From: Hydractinia symbiolongicarpus
Taxonomy: Eukaryota > Cnidaria > Hydrozoa > Anthoathecata > Hydractiniidae
NCBI RefSeq assembly: GCF_029227915.1
Contig: NC_079886.1
Location: forward strand, 24,404,501-24,468,500
Reading direction: 5' to 3'
Length of the DNA stretch: 64,000 bases
Numbering within the stretch: position 1 is the stretch's first letter; each line of letters starts with the position of its first letter. The position numbers were made by a program, and so were the translations under genes. Positions 46,050 through 58,329 of the stretch are shown here, piece after piece. The notes under the pieces are model-generated. The model was given only the letters and a program-made list of their open reading frames with translations, was not told the origin of the DNA and ran no database searches.

Positions 46050-49000
46050 ATGTCAAAAAATAATGACGAAACTCTGCTAACTTTAATGTCAATGGGATTT
46101 GAGTATGCTGAGTGTAAAACCGTTTTGCAGGATGGCTTAAAAGACGTAGAAGAAGCGATTCAAAGGTAAAACTAAGGCTAACTAGCTACACAACTGACAA
46201 CTAATTTAGGGATTTCTGTATGAAAGCCAAACATTGTCGTATGCTTTTACTAATATATCTATAGCTACATATATAGCTAGCTAGAGAGATGTCAACTATT
46301 TTGGTGTAGCTCAGAGGATTCTCAAATCCAGGTCAACTGTCTTGATATTTTCTGATCATTTTAAAAAAAGAAAATGAACAACTTACCGGATCCACCTGTA
46401 TGGTCTTTTGTAGACCAACATATCAGGGGTTGTTTTAGAACTGGGGCAGGCAGTCTTCTTTGACTTGCCCCCTAACAGTCGCAAAATGTGGTTTATGATT
46501 GCTGTAAAGGAAAAACTCACTTGATGAGTTAGTTTCAGAAAAACCCTTATAATTTATCAATACTTTTTTATTTTTTCTTATTTTTTTTTGTTTCTGAATG
46601 CTTGATGAAAGATGTATTTAATGGTGTTATTTTTTATTTTCTCAAAAGAAAATATGTTAAATAAACATCCCATTTTTTTTTCACCCTACGTTTTAAAATT
46701 GCTTCTTTTTCCAAACGCGTGGTTGTAGACTTCAAGTTTTAGCACTATTGCATTCAGCATAAATTAAATTCAAAAAGGTTCCTGTTTTTTTTTACTAATA
46801 AGGTCATTATAAAATTATTTGTAATTTTATATATATAATTATTAAAAAAATGCATATATATTTTTGTTGTTGTTGTCATAATTGCTTATAACTAATTTAG
46901 CTATATATATATACAAAAAAATCCGGAACTTTTTGTGCATAACTTATTCAGCTTTCCATTACCAAAAATTTGAATGAGACAATAAAAAGTTTGCGAAAAT
47001 TTACTAAGATATTTGTTTTTAAAGATTTTTGTAGGTGTTAAGAAAATGTGCAAACAGTATGTGCAAAAAGTATGCAGAAAGATGATAGAAGTGGAAAATT
47101 TTTCTTTATGCTAAATATGCGTGCACGCGTTAAATTATTAATAGACAGAAGTCATGGTTACATGAGACAGCGCAATTAAAAAATGCCTCTCACCTGTGGA
47201 CTTGTTAGTAATTCTGTTTGTTATTCTTAAAAAGATGATTACGTTATTGTTAGGACAATTATCTACATCAGCTAGCTTCGAATTTTTCACAATCTTTGAT
47301 CTCATATACATATATACTCCTTAACTTTATTTTTTTTCTATGATTTTTTATACAACAACAATTGATGGTGGAAGTAAACTAAGAAATATTATTATGCATA
47401 TATTTTTTCCAGAAAAAAGGGATTTCCAAATATTTTCATGGAATATAGAATATGTTATTCGAAAGAGAATTTTTTCTTCTATATGTCATAAATTTTTTGC
47501 AAAAAACCTAAAAAAACATTGGTTTCCTTTACAGTTACCTTCGTAAACTTTTTAAGAATGTTTATTGAAGTGGCAGACACTGCTTTCTCTGGTTCCATTT
47601 CTTAATAACCGAGGAACAAATGAATTTTTTCTTTATCCAGTCTACTACAGTACTGTAAAAAGGTATCTTAACATCGTGATCCTCTATTATGCAGGATGCG
47701 AACGATACGCATATTTTTGTCTCAATAGAAGCGAATCATATTGCGTCTATCAGTATGTCGCGATAGGCTCGATCTATCGCGTAGTATTACTCGATGACTG
47801 AACTTCAAACAAAACAAAACAATGCTTAAAAGAGTTTCTTTTTTTCTATGATAATTTAGGAATAATAATTCTTGTGTGAATAAAGTTACACAAAGTTGCC
47901 TGACTTTCGACAAAAGTAATTTATCTGGAGGTGTAAAACGTTGTTAGTTTACAAACATTTTTATATAAGAATCATTCTTTTTTTGTTTGTTAAAAATCGA
48001 CATTTCGAGCCTTGAATAATTCGTAAGATTCTTAAAATGTGATCTAAAAAAGCTTTTCTATTGCAGTTCTTCGTTCTTAAACTTTTAAAATGCAATCTAA
48101 AAAAGCTTTTCTATCGCCGTTCTTTGTTCTTAAACTTTTAAAATGCAATCTAAAAAAGCTTTTCTATCGCCTTTCTTCGTTCTTAAGTTTTTAAAATGCG
48201 ATCTAAAAAAGTATTTCTATCGCCGCTTTTCGTTCTTAAGTTCTTAAAATGCGATCTAAAAAAGCTTTTCTATGTTCGTTCTTTCTTTCGAAAATTTGAA
48301 ATATCACCAATTATTTCTAAAATATTATCAAGAAGGAGTTTTCTTTGGTTACCATAAAAACTACAGCGCAAGAGGAAGTGAGACATGGTTTCTGATTCTA
48401 AAATTCCACAATTACATAAGCGTATCAGCGAAGTTATGCCGATGCTTATGGTCCTTTAGGTGACTCATACTAACTCTTAAACTTGTTAACAATTCCAAAC
48501 CAAGAGAGTCTATTATATTATAAATAGGAGAAGGTTTAGGGCGAATAAACTTGAGAATGGATTTTTTAAACAAGGGCAAAGAATCTAATTCCCTGATTGC
48601 TACATCGAGTTTGTTCCATTCACTTATCAAGTATGGGAAAAAAGAATTCGCAAAGTAGTTACTTCGTGATGGGATGCGATTAAATAAATTTTTACGAAAA
48701 ACACTATGTGAACTAGGAAAAATATCAATGAGAGGAGCATCTCCACTATGTTGGACTACGTTGAATTTTTCAAAATAAAATAGGATACTTTATAATATTT
48801 TGAAAAATTTCCTGCTAAGATTTTAATATAGGAAATAGTTTCCCCATTTATATTTTTAGTATATAATCTTTAGACTCCTGTGTAAAAAGGGTGGTAGCAA
48901 AGAAGAAAATTATGAAGTAAATGACGTTTTAAATGGCAGTCGAAACTCATTAGATGAAGCTTGTCCCACATCTTATGATGTTGTAGAAAATGAGGTATAG

Positions 49001-52000
49001 TTTTTTAATAGAAGCTCATTACCACAGCACGATGTTTGCTAAAATTTTTATTTATGACATCACAATTCATTGTTGTAAAGGTTTAAGACCATGAATAACA
49101 GGAATCCAAATAGCCATTAGATGTCGAGCATTGGTGTTTTCATGTTTACTTCAGAGGGTGCTTTGGTGCACAATCGTGTATCTCACATATCTAAAAGTTA
49201 TATTATATCAATGCATAAAGCTCTATGTGCAAAACCACTTGTTTAAATCCATTTGTGTTTAAGTCCATTTGTGAATTTTTTTCTCTGTAGTATCCTCAAA
49301 AGTCCTCTTCTACCATGTCTTGCTATAAACCGGATTTTTAACATTAAAAAAGTCTCATAGCTATGCTTATCAGTTACACAACAGTATTTATTGCATCATG
49401 TTTCCGCATGTTGGACGGAAGTTATTAAAAATATGAGAAGTCATTACAAAACAAATTAACTTCACAACAAAAAACAAGTTTTTAGGGAAAATGGATTAAA
49501 GGGGTTACAATGTGTTTAATGATAGTTGTAATTTATGTTTTATATTTTAGAAAATAAAAAGCCGCTATGAGTTATCTGATAAACATCATCAACAAAAGGA
49601 ACAGTTTAATAAAAAATATAGAGATGCTATTGACCAATCAGCAAAAAAGCAACGGCTTGAAGAAAGAAAAGTACGTTGTTATAAGAAAAAAAATACAATT
49701 TACTAAAAATTTATTGTGTTGTTAATTTTTTTCAATTTTAATCTTAAATATCTTTAGCTGAAGCAAGATATTCTCAATAAAATAAAATTGGATAGACAAA
49801 GTAAAGTGGAAAAGAGACTTGTAATGTCTAGTGCAACTCAACCTGTTTTAAAAGAAAGAGGTAATAAAGATGAAGTACCAGTTAAATCTGATTGTAAAAT
49901 ACAGGTAACTAGATATGTAGGTTTCTTGGAAAATTTGTCATAAAGTAAAGAACTATTACGTTGTGCTTGAACTGTTTTTTTATTGCTTTTATACTGTGCA
50001 AATTTTGTATCATTCAACTTTCATCTTGCAACAAAAAAAAATTAAAACAAGAGAAAAATGTCACCTAACTTGAAAAAAAACACTTTGGCATATTTTTCGA
50101 CGAAAAATTTTAAGGAAAATTAAAGCTGAATAAAAGATAGAAAGATAAAAAAGGTGTCACTATATAAGCCCATAGAAAGTTATGAAAAAAAGTAGAACAG
50201 GGGAGGCGGCTATCAGCTTCGCACCAGCGTGAATAGTGTTAAAAGGATTACAATTTAACTACTATTTTATGCATAGTAAAAAAATGAAGATTTGCCAAGT
50301 TAAGCTCTACAAAGGGGTTTTTGCTGATACAATTTTGAATAATGGCCTCAAATGCATTACAAACTTAAATTTTTATGGCTTTATTTTTTAGATTCGACTT
50401 CCATCTGGAGCAACCCTGCAAGCATCATTTGACAGGCACTGCTTGTTGAAATCTGTAATGAAATATGTAACAAATCATGTAGATATCAGTAACGTCTTAC
50501 AGAATCCCTCATTAATGCAAGTATGTAATTGTTTACATTGACAGTATTTTGGCACGCTCCTTTCTTTTAATAGCAACAAAATTTACATACCTTTCCATTT
50601 TCTACTTTGCGGTTCTTATTGTTAATTTTTATATTTTAGCCATTTCCAAGACGTGAGTTCACAGAAAAAGATATGGGAAAGACGTTAAACGATCTTTCCC
50701 TTTATCCATCGGCAATGTTAGTTGTCCATGAACAATGTCAACCCTCTATTGACATGCAAGAACATGAGGGTGGTGATTGTTTAGAAGGCCACATTGATGC
50801 ATCTGATAAAGGTTTAAACAATCAAGCATGTGCTAACTCCAGAATTCTTCAGGGAAGATTTATTAATAATGTAGAAGATAACATTTCACATTGTAACGAC
50901 CAGAGTAAAAAACATGGTCACCATTCAGATTCTTTCTTATTTCAACAAGCTGTTGAAAAACGTCTACGACACACTGGTATGATAATTTAATTCCTCACAT
51001 GTTTTTTCTGTAAGAAACTAGTTTATAAGAACGTTAACTTTGAGATTTTCATAAGAATTAAGAATGTATGTTAAGAATGTGTATTAAAAACATAATTAGT
51101 CTGAATTTCTTCATCGATTAGGAACGAAATAATGTTGGTCTCTAAAAAAAAAATTTTCGAACAGGGTTTTTATTTTTTACTAATATACTAACTTGTGTCT
51201 ATTTACAATAAGGAAATTGTGTCTACTGGTTTATTGACTTTTGTTCTAAGGTTTAGGTTCTCCAGAAGATATAGTAAACATCTCTCGTGATATTCCACAG
51301 TTGCAACAACTTGCTGCAAAATGTGCTGCTTGTCATTTGTTACAACTGCATCCAAATGTTGTTAACTCAATGGCAAGATTATCATCAAAATCTGCAACAA
51401 CTATTATGACGTACCTGAAATCAAAAAAGAAGCTAACTCCGAATGTTATGAATTTTTTTCTTCCATGGTAAGGACATTGCAAGATAGACGTTAGACTAAC
51501 AAAAAGGGAAATTAAAACATGGCATTACCTTATTCCATGAAGTTGATGAGTCAAGAAATTAAGTTAACGGTCATGAATTTAACGTGGTTCAATGACATTA
51601 TTTTGAAAAATGCATTTAATTAACGCGAATTTAAGTAAGAAGTGAGAAAAAAATTTAACAGTAAGTAAACTTTTTTCCTATAATATGAACTTGTAATTTT
51701 ACAAAAATTAGTCCATGTTGATTTGGCTATTTGCTTCTCTGGTGCTTTTCAATGTTTCTGTTATCCCAGCAGCCTCCAACAAGCAGTGATGATTTTACAA
51801 CCTTTTTTCTGTTTGGAAATGTCTTTCATGAGTTTCACATGTTCTTGTTTTGAAGTTGACAAGCAAAGATCAACTTTAATGGTTGTAACGTCTTGATCAA
51901 GGTTTAAATAGTGAAGCAGTCTCCTCTATTACAAGGTGCTTTGTAAATTGAAATAAATGTTTACATTGTTTTTAAAGACAATTTTGAAATTTAAAAATCT

Positions 52001-55000
52001 TGGAAGAAAACGTGCTTTAATTTTCCATTTGGATCAAATTATGAAGATGATACAAAAACGATTTTTAAAAAGATGCCTGAAAAAAGAACATCATTGAGCT
52101 ACTTTCCAATGAGAAGAAAACAGTAAAAAATTGTATTATTTAGGCTTTTATATATTATAAAAAAGTCACCAAATTAACAGTATTTTAATTAACACTGCAT
52201 TCAATTAACTGTCATTAATTAACGCGAATTTTAAAAAAAACTGCGTTAATTTCATGACTCAGTATTTCATGGAGTAAGGTATGTCTTGGTCTGTCAGTTA
52301 CTGCCTGTATACAACCTCGATTCGGAAAGATAAAACAGTTCTCGGTAGAATCCTTGCTGGCAGTGTGGAAGATCATAGTTTCTTAACTCTAATAAGTCAT
52401 CATTATAACAGGAAAATTATGCATCTCAAATGTAAGCTTTACATGTTACCTCTCTGCAAAAATCTTATTGATAACAGAACTGGTAGGCACTAGAACAGTT
52501 AGCCTGTGTGCGAACATTTAGCCTGCATATTTAGACATAATAATCATTTTTTAGTAAATTGCAAGAGATCAATTTGGATTTTTATATGTTAACTACTAAT
52601 GATCTGTTGGAAAGGATGAGGTGAGTTTTAAAATCTTTTTTTGCAGAAAGAAATTAGAGAAATAAGAAGTTGAAGAGTTACTATGAATTTATGTCAGAGA
52701 ATTAGACACCATGCGATTGGCATTTAAAATTCTTCATTGAATTAAAAGTTATGTTATGGATGATCAGAGAATATATAAATTATTCAAAAGAATATAATAT
52801 AACATGTTTTCTAATTTTTTCAATTTTCTTTTTATTACCCAAGTGGGGACGCTTGATAAAACAAATGAAACAAAATTATTCAAAGGAGATATACATTACA
52901 TTTTTTTAGGTGGCATTATAACATTTCGAAAATGAGCTTGAAATCATGTGCTTGCATCACTGACACTGGGTTATCAACAGCTCTTACAGGTATATTGTGT
53001 GTCTTTTTTATTGGGAGATCCTATAGGCAAATAAAGGAGTTTGATTTCTAACACATATAAAAATTATGAAAAAGGCTTTGAGAAGTTTTTTAACTTTTTT
53101 AAATTTTATTTGCTTACGCTATATGACAAGAAGCTTGTGAAATAAGAAATTGCTTTTTTATTTATTGATTTATTTACAGGGTTACATTCATTGCAATATC
53201 TAAACTTGACAGAATGTACACAATTAACAGGACGAATACTTGACCATATTGCAGGTTTGTTTTTTTGTTTGTTTGCTTTTTGTTTGTTTTATGTTTGTTT
53301 GTTGGTTGGTTCGAGTGTTGGTTGGTTTGTTCAGTTCGTTCTTTTCTTTATTTCTTTGTTTCTTTATTCCTTCATTCAGTTACTTTCTAAAATGAAATTA
53401 TTCACTGGTATAGTGAGAGAGAGAGGAGTACTAAAATGAATTAAAGAGATTATTCTGGTAAACGAACATAAATATTAGTTTGTGTATTGCATATTTTATT
53501 TCTTTTCAGAGTTAACAAAGCTAAGAGTATTAATCATGGACAGGACAAAGGTGATGGATATTAAGCTGGATTTTAAAAAAACAAATTTATCGGACCAGAA
53601 TTTTTTTTGTGCTTCTTTGAAAGAAAAATGCGATGTAATCACAACTATCTTTTTAAAAGTTATGTTTGCAATTGCTATGAATAACTGGCAAATAATCAAA
53701 TTTTATTATGAATTATGTGGCATCAAAGTCAACACAAGTATCACAAAACAAGACTACATTAAGTAGAAACAAGCGATAATTCGCCATTAACCAAACCAAC
53801 ACATTGTGTTAATGTTAACGATGGTTCCATAGCTACATTTCTATTTGTCTTGAACAAAAAGTTCACTTAAAACAAAATAATCTGTCCAGCTTTAACTGTT
53901 TGGTACAAGAAATCTCACTTAAATGCGATTTTGCCATATCGTGTTTTTTACTTCAAATTTTTAATCCTTTTTTCTGCTTTGAACGTGTCTTTGTCCACCA
54001 TGCTGTTTTTAATTTCAACAACACTTACACTATTATCCTGAAAAGCTAAATAACTTGTTTGTTATAAATCTTGTTATGAAGTATGTCGCTAGGCAACTTA
54101 AAATTTACTGCTTTAGAATTGACATTATTTTTTTTCTGCAGGTAAAAGATAAAAATGTGCAACAGTTTTTCAAAACAACAAAATCACAAAGTTTAACTGA
54201 ACTGAGTTTTAATTATTGTTCAATAGGAAGCGATGCATTTCATGATGTTCCAGGTATAAAAAAAGATTTAAGTTTAATAAAAATAAAAAGATATCGAAGA
54301 TAAATTTATAACTATGTATAGAAAAAATACTGCTCCTTGTCGAGAAATTAATGCTTCAAATCTGCTTCCCCACAACACAATTTTCTTTGCATATACCATG
54401 CTTTGAGATTATAACCATGACTTCTTTGTTTTTAAAACAATCCATTTATTTTTTTACAAGCTTAATATAATGTTGCCATTTCTATATGAATTGTAATTAA
54501 AACTGCAAACATGGTAACTTTTCATTAAATTTCAGAGTGTCCTTCTCTTGTGGTATTGTCAGTCAACCACACCAAGGTATGAAGTTTTTAGAGACTAGCA
54601 AGAATCGGTGGTAATTCTTATATTTTCCTTTATATTTTTGTTTACTTGTTTTACTTTGCAGGTATCTCGTTTGGATTTTATTACACAATTTAACAATTTA
54701 AGGATGCTTGGAATAAAAAGCACTTCAGTAACAGACGATCAAACAGTCCTTCTCGAAGGTTTGACTGGCTTGTTTTCACTTGAACTTCAGGGGACTCCTG
54801 TAACGAATGAAGGTTTACCATCAATTAAAGGTACGCTAAAGGTTGGATTTTTTGTAGACCGTGTAATGCCAGAGTACTGGTAATTTTATTTCATCTATAT
54901 TTTGATGTACAGCCATTATCTATAACATTAATATGTTGTTGTTGTTGTTGTTGTTATTGTTGTTGTTGCAATCACTGTATCAATATCCATGTAACCGTCC

Positions 55001-58000
55001 TTCAAAAACACATGATCATATACATTTTCTTGATCAGTATTAGAGCCCTACAAAAAAAAGGAAACGTGTTAACATATGTTTAAAAAATAAAATGTCTTAT
55101 GAGGTCACTAGTCATTGATGACGTCATGAAAATATATCTCTGACGTCATGAAAATATATCTCTGGCTCTCTAATTAAGTAAATTTTTGACGGGGTTATTT
55201 AACCAAACGTATCTTTTTTTTTTAGGTTTAAAACTAACACATTTGTCTTTACCTGATCGACAAATGGTTGACGACGTAACAATTTCTATTATAGCAGGTA
55301 GCTATCAAACAGTAAAAGCAAGCTGTTTTTTTCTTCTAAAAATATGACATATATACGAGACTTTTTAAAGGAAGTTTTAGAAAATTAAAAAAAATGATTA
55401 GTTTTTTCCCATGCGTTATTTTCTGTTTATGCTCAAAACTTACGGTAATATAATGTATACACGAATTACTTACATCATTTTTTTGAGGAGATTTGCTTGT
55501 GTTTTTTTTTATTATTCCTTATATCCTTTTTCTTATACAGGATGTCCTCTCAATTCACTGGATTTAGGAGGTTATATTAAACTCACAGGGCGTTGTCTTT
55601 ACAGCATATCTCAAATGAAAAGGTAGGAAGAACAACTTGTACAATCGTTTATACACGTTCGGTTGGTCAGTCCTGAATAATTCTGAGTTTTCTTGTCTAT
55701 GGTTGTTCTGGAATTTTATATTAAACAATAAGCTGTAAAATAGCCACGAGGCGTCTTAAACACCACAAACTGCTGTATTTTTTTGCGTTTCTATAGGATG
55801 TTGTTCCAGGATGTTGTTGTTGAAAGTTTGTTAAAAGGATGACTCAAGTAATAAACAGTCAGGCTTAATAAAGCTAGTTTAGAAAACTACCAGCTTTGTC
55901 TTCTTTGACTTTTAGAATTTTAGAATTGAATTTAGCCTTTCCATCTCCAACATGTCATGGCAATAAAGAGTACATTGTGTATGTTGAGTTAATTTTAATT
56001 CGTTTCAATTCTATAATTGTTTCTCTTTTCTGTGTTAGTCTCAAAGATTTATCATTGTCCAACACCAAGATAACTGATAATGGCATCGAGTTGCTATGTG
56101 GTAAGTTAATAAGGTATTCACATATTTTAAAAACCATATTGAAGACTCTTTTGCACAATTAGAAATGTGAGGTTACGTGGAGTTTCAGCCCGAGCTAAAA
56201 ATTCCAGCTGGCTTTATAGAAGAAACTTTACTCACTATAGCTAATCGCAATTCAATTTTATCATTAATTCCGTAAGATACAAGAGCTAACTCTTTAACCC
56301 AGCTAATTTGTCTGTAATTTCACCCCGGCCGGAAATTAATCGGTCTTCTTAGTATGCTGGTAAGTATATAAAAGTATGGAATACATCAGAAGAGTATGAA
56401 TAAACTTAAGTAGTTCGAAACATTTTTTTTTTTGTTAATTCTTCACAATTAAAAAAAAAAAAGATTATATGCGAGAACAAACATTCGTATGTTCAACCTA
56501 AAATTCGGTAATTGGAAAAACAAGCTCTCGCTTTAGTTTACATGATGTTGGTGCAAGTCTGATGTAAAATATAGTATTGGATTCTTTTGGCTAGAATTTA
56601 GTAGATATCAACCTGATTCCCAGTTCATTTAGCCTTTATGATATCCTTAAAACAAGAATGAATGGATGTCACATTTGGTGTTAAAAGAAAGGATATTTAA
56701 AATAATATTATCGATCCTATTAAAATGTTCAGATGGATTTCGATAGAGCAGCATTTTTCTTCGCTGCCATTAATCGCCTGGGTGATTACTTGTGCATGTG
56801 CAATAGACAAAAAACGCCGCTGGTTCAAATATCTTTGTGATCCAGCGATAGAATTTAAAAACCAATTGGTATGCGGACGGACGAGATAAAATCGTCGTCC
56901 CAAAAAACTCGTCCCATTTTATGCTAAGGTGCAAAAATCTGCTTCATGGAAATCCAACTTTACCACGAAGAAAGAGATGTAATTAGACGCGTAAATTAAA
57001 CAAGTATATCACGTTCTTTCCTAACTGCTGCATTTTCGTCCCGAAAAAAGTTTCTGCCAGTTAGGTATTTTAGTACCTAAATGGCAGGGTACTATAGCTT
57101 GTTTTATAAATTATTGAGTAGAACTGTGGACGGTCCAGCTAATATACTGCAGTAGTACGATTAATTATGTATCAAGTTTTTGTGTTTTGTTAGGACTGGA
57201 TCGTTTGGAAGCGTTGGATCTATCAAGAACATCAATTTCAAATCGTATTAGCGTTGTTTTAATTGGTATGTAATAATTTTTATTAAAACTACCCTGTTAT
57301 TCTACTCTTTCTGCGAATCACGAGTTCGTTGAGAAGAGAGAGAATTTACATTAGACGTAGTAGAGGTGGCGATACTGGAATTTCTTGCCGAACTTTGATC
57401 TTACAACACTCTCGTAAATCGCATCCTTAAAGGAGAACTGCTTCAGTCAAAGGCTATGCACCAGTTCAGTTTAATCTTTTTACGAACAGTATATATTCAT
57501 ATTAAAGAAAGTTTAAGCCGACATATCAGATTTAAGGCACGTAAAATATTTATCAAATTTTTATATTTTGTCCTGCCTAATTTTTTACTTCGTTGTAGCT
57601 CTTCCGTTACTTGAAACTTTGAATTTATCCTGGACGAAGGTGGACGACGACGTTGTCGAGCACTTAAATAGTTGTTGTAATTTGATGAAACTGAATTTAG
57701 CACACACAGGTATAACGAATAAAGGAATAGCACGATTAGTTCTTCATTATCTAAACGTGTTGTTGTTGGATTGGACGGAAGTGACGTTAGAGGGAATTCA
57801 ACAATGTTTAGAAAGTAAGTGTTTCACACGTGATAAAAGTAATTTAACTATTTTATCCTGGCCATTAACTGTTTTTTTAGTCTAAGTGAGTTTGACCACA
57901 AGCATTTAAATAAGGATACAACAATTCACGAAATGTTAATTAGCTTTGTAACAACTTTTGGTTACGTTGAGTTTTGACGTTGTTCATAGCCCTGAGAATC

Positions 58001-58227
58001 TTACCTAAACATTTTTAAATTTGTTTTTTTGCTGGTGCTGCTGTTGTTGTTGTTGTTGTTGTTGTTGTTTTTGTCGTTGTTGTTGTTGTTGTTGTTGTTG
58101 TTGTTATTGTTTTTTCTTTTATTTTTTCCGCTTGAACTTTGTCAATTATTTCTTTCATTTAGACTGCTGCCGGTTAATGACAGTCCGAAACAGCAAATAT
58201 AAAGTTTCCTTCACAAAGAACGGTTGA
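46050..58227 (+). CDS. UBA-UBX-leucine-rich-repeat protein (probable p97/VCP cofactor)
   Basis: Exons: 46050-46165, 48874-48994, 49551-49670, 49758-49904, 50392-50520, 50640-50976, 51257-51467, 52555-52620, 52910-52989, 53180-53254, 53510-53550, 54142-54253, 54536-54576, 54662-54830, 55226-55297, 55541-55622, 55916-55978, 56039-56100, 57194-57265, 57599-57814, 58163-58227; 2397 nt, 798 aa plus stop, all phases match. Residues 6-39 are a UBA domain (LMSMGFEYAECKTVLQ), the ubiquitin-binding fold. A charged helical stretch (about 80-168) precedes a UBX domain (about 169-240) with the PFPRREF loop known to dock on p97. A low-complexity linker follows, then about 15 cysteine- and asparagine-type leucine-rich repeats (LxxLxLxxTxITDxGL), mostly one repeat per short exon. 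UBA-UBX proteins bring ubiquitinated cargo to p97; the LRR could pick substrates. Exon 7 has a second possible acceptor 6 bp upstream. I know no standard animal UBX protein with this LRR tail. Confidence 0.85.
48008..48285. repeat. 53-bp tandem repeat, about five copies, in intron 1
   Basis: ATCTAAAAAAG recurs at 48042, 48095, 48148, 48201 and 48254, exactly 53 bp apart each time. The rest of the unit is CTTTTCTATCGCCGTTCTTCGTTCTTAA with few changes. The near-identity points to recent expansion. Confidence 0.95.
48285..48740 (-). pseudogene. Non-LTR retrotransposon 3' remnant, antisense in intron 1
   Basis: On the minus strand: FRKNLFNRIPSRSNYFANS, then EWNKLDVAIRELDSLPLFKK, then LRVSMSHLKDHKHRHNFADT, and after a frameshift a CNCG...ETMSHFLLRC zinc-knuckle-like motif. 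This order is the C-terminal end of reverse transcriptases in LINE-type elements common in invertebrates. The N-terminal endonuclease and RT core are missing, as in a 5'-truncated insertion. The frameshift shows it is dead. Confidence 0.65.
54935..54968. repeat. (GTT)n microsatellite in an intron
   Basis: About eleven GTT units with one ATT interruption, between the exons ending at 54830 and starting at 55226 of the UBA-UBX-LRR gene. Confidence 0.9.
58037..58110. repeat. (GTT)n microsatellite in the last intron
   Basis: More than twenty GTT units with a few changes, 50 bp upstream of the last exon of the UBA-UBX-LRR gene. It lies inside the pyrimidine-rich region before the acceptor and could affect splicing. 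Confidence 0.9.
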
Positions 58228-58323
58228 TGGTTATATACGATTCTCTTTTTTAAGATCTCCACTTCTCTCTAAGCATCGTCTGCCGATGAGCAGAAGTCAA
58301 AGAATATTATATATAAAATAATG

Positions 58324-58329
58324 AATAAA
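58324..58329 (+). terminator. Polyadenylation signal AATAAA, UBA-UBX-LRR gene
   Basis: Canonical hexamer 97 bp after the stop codon; by position, the likely 3' end signal. Confidence 0.6.

Noticed and set aside
58021-58227. Cysteine-rich open frame from the GTT tract as a toxin-like peptide
   Set aside because: The cysteines come from the microsatellite; the real last exon uses another frame from 58163.
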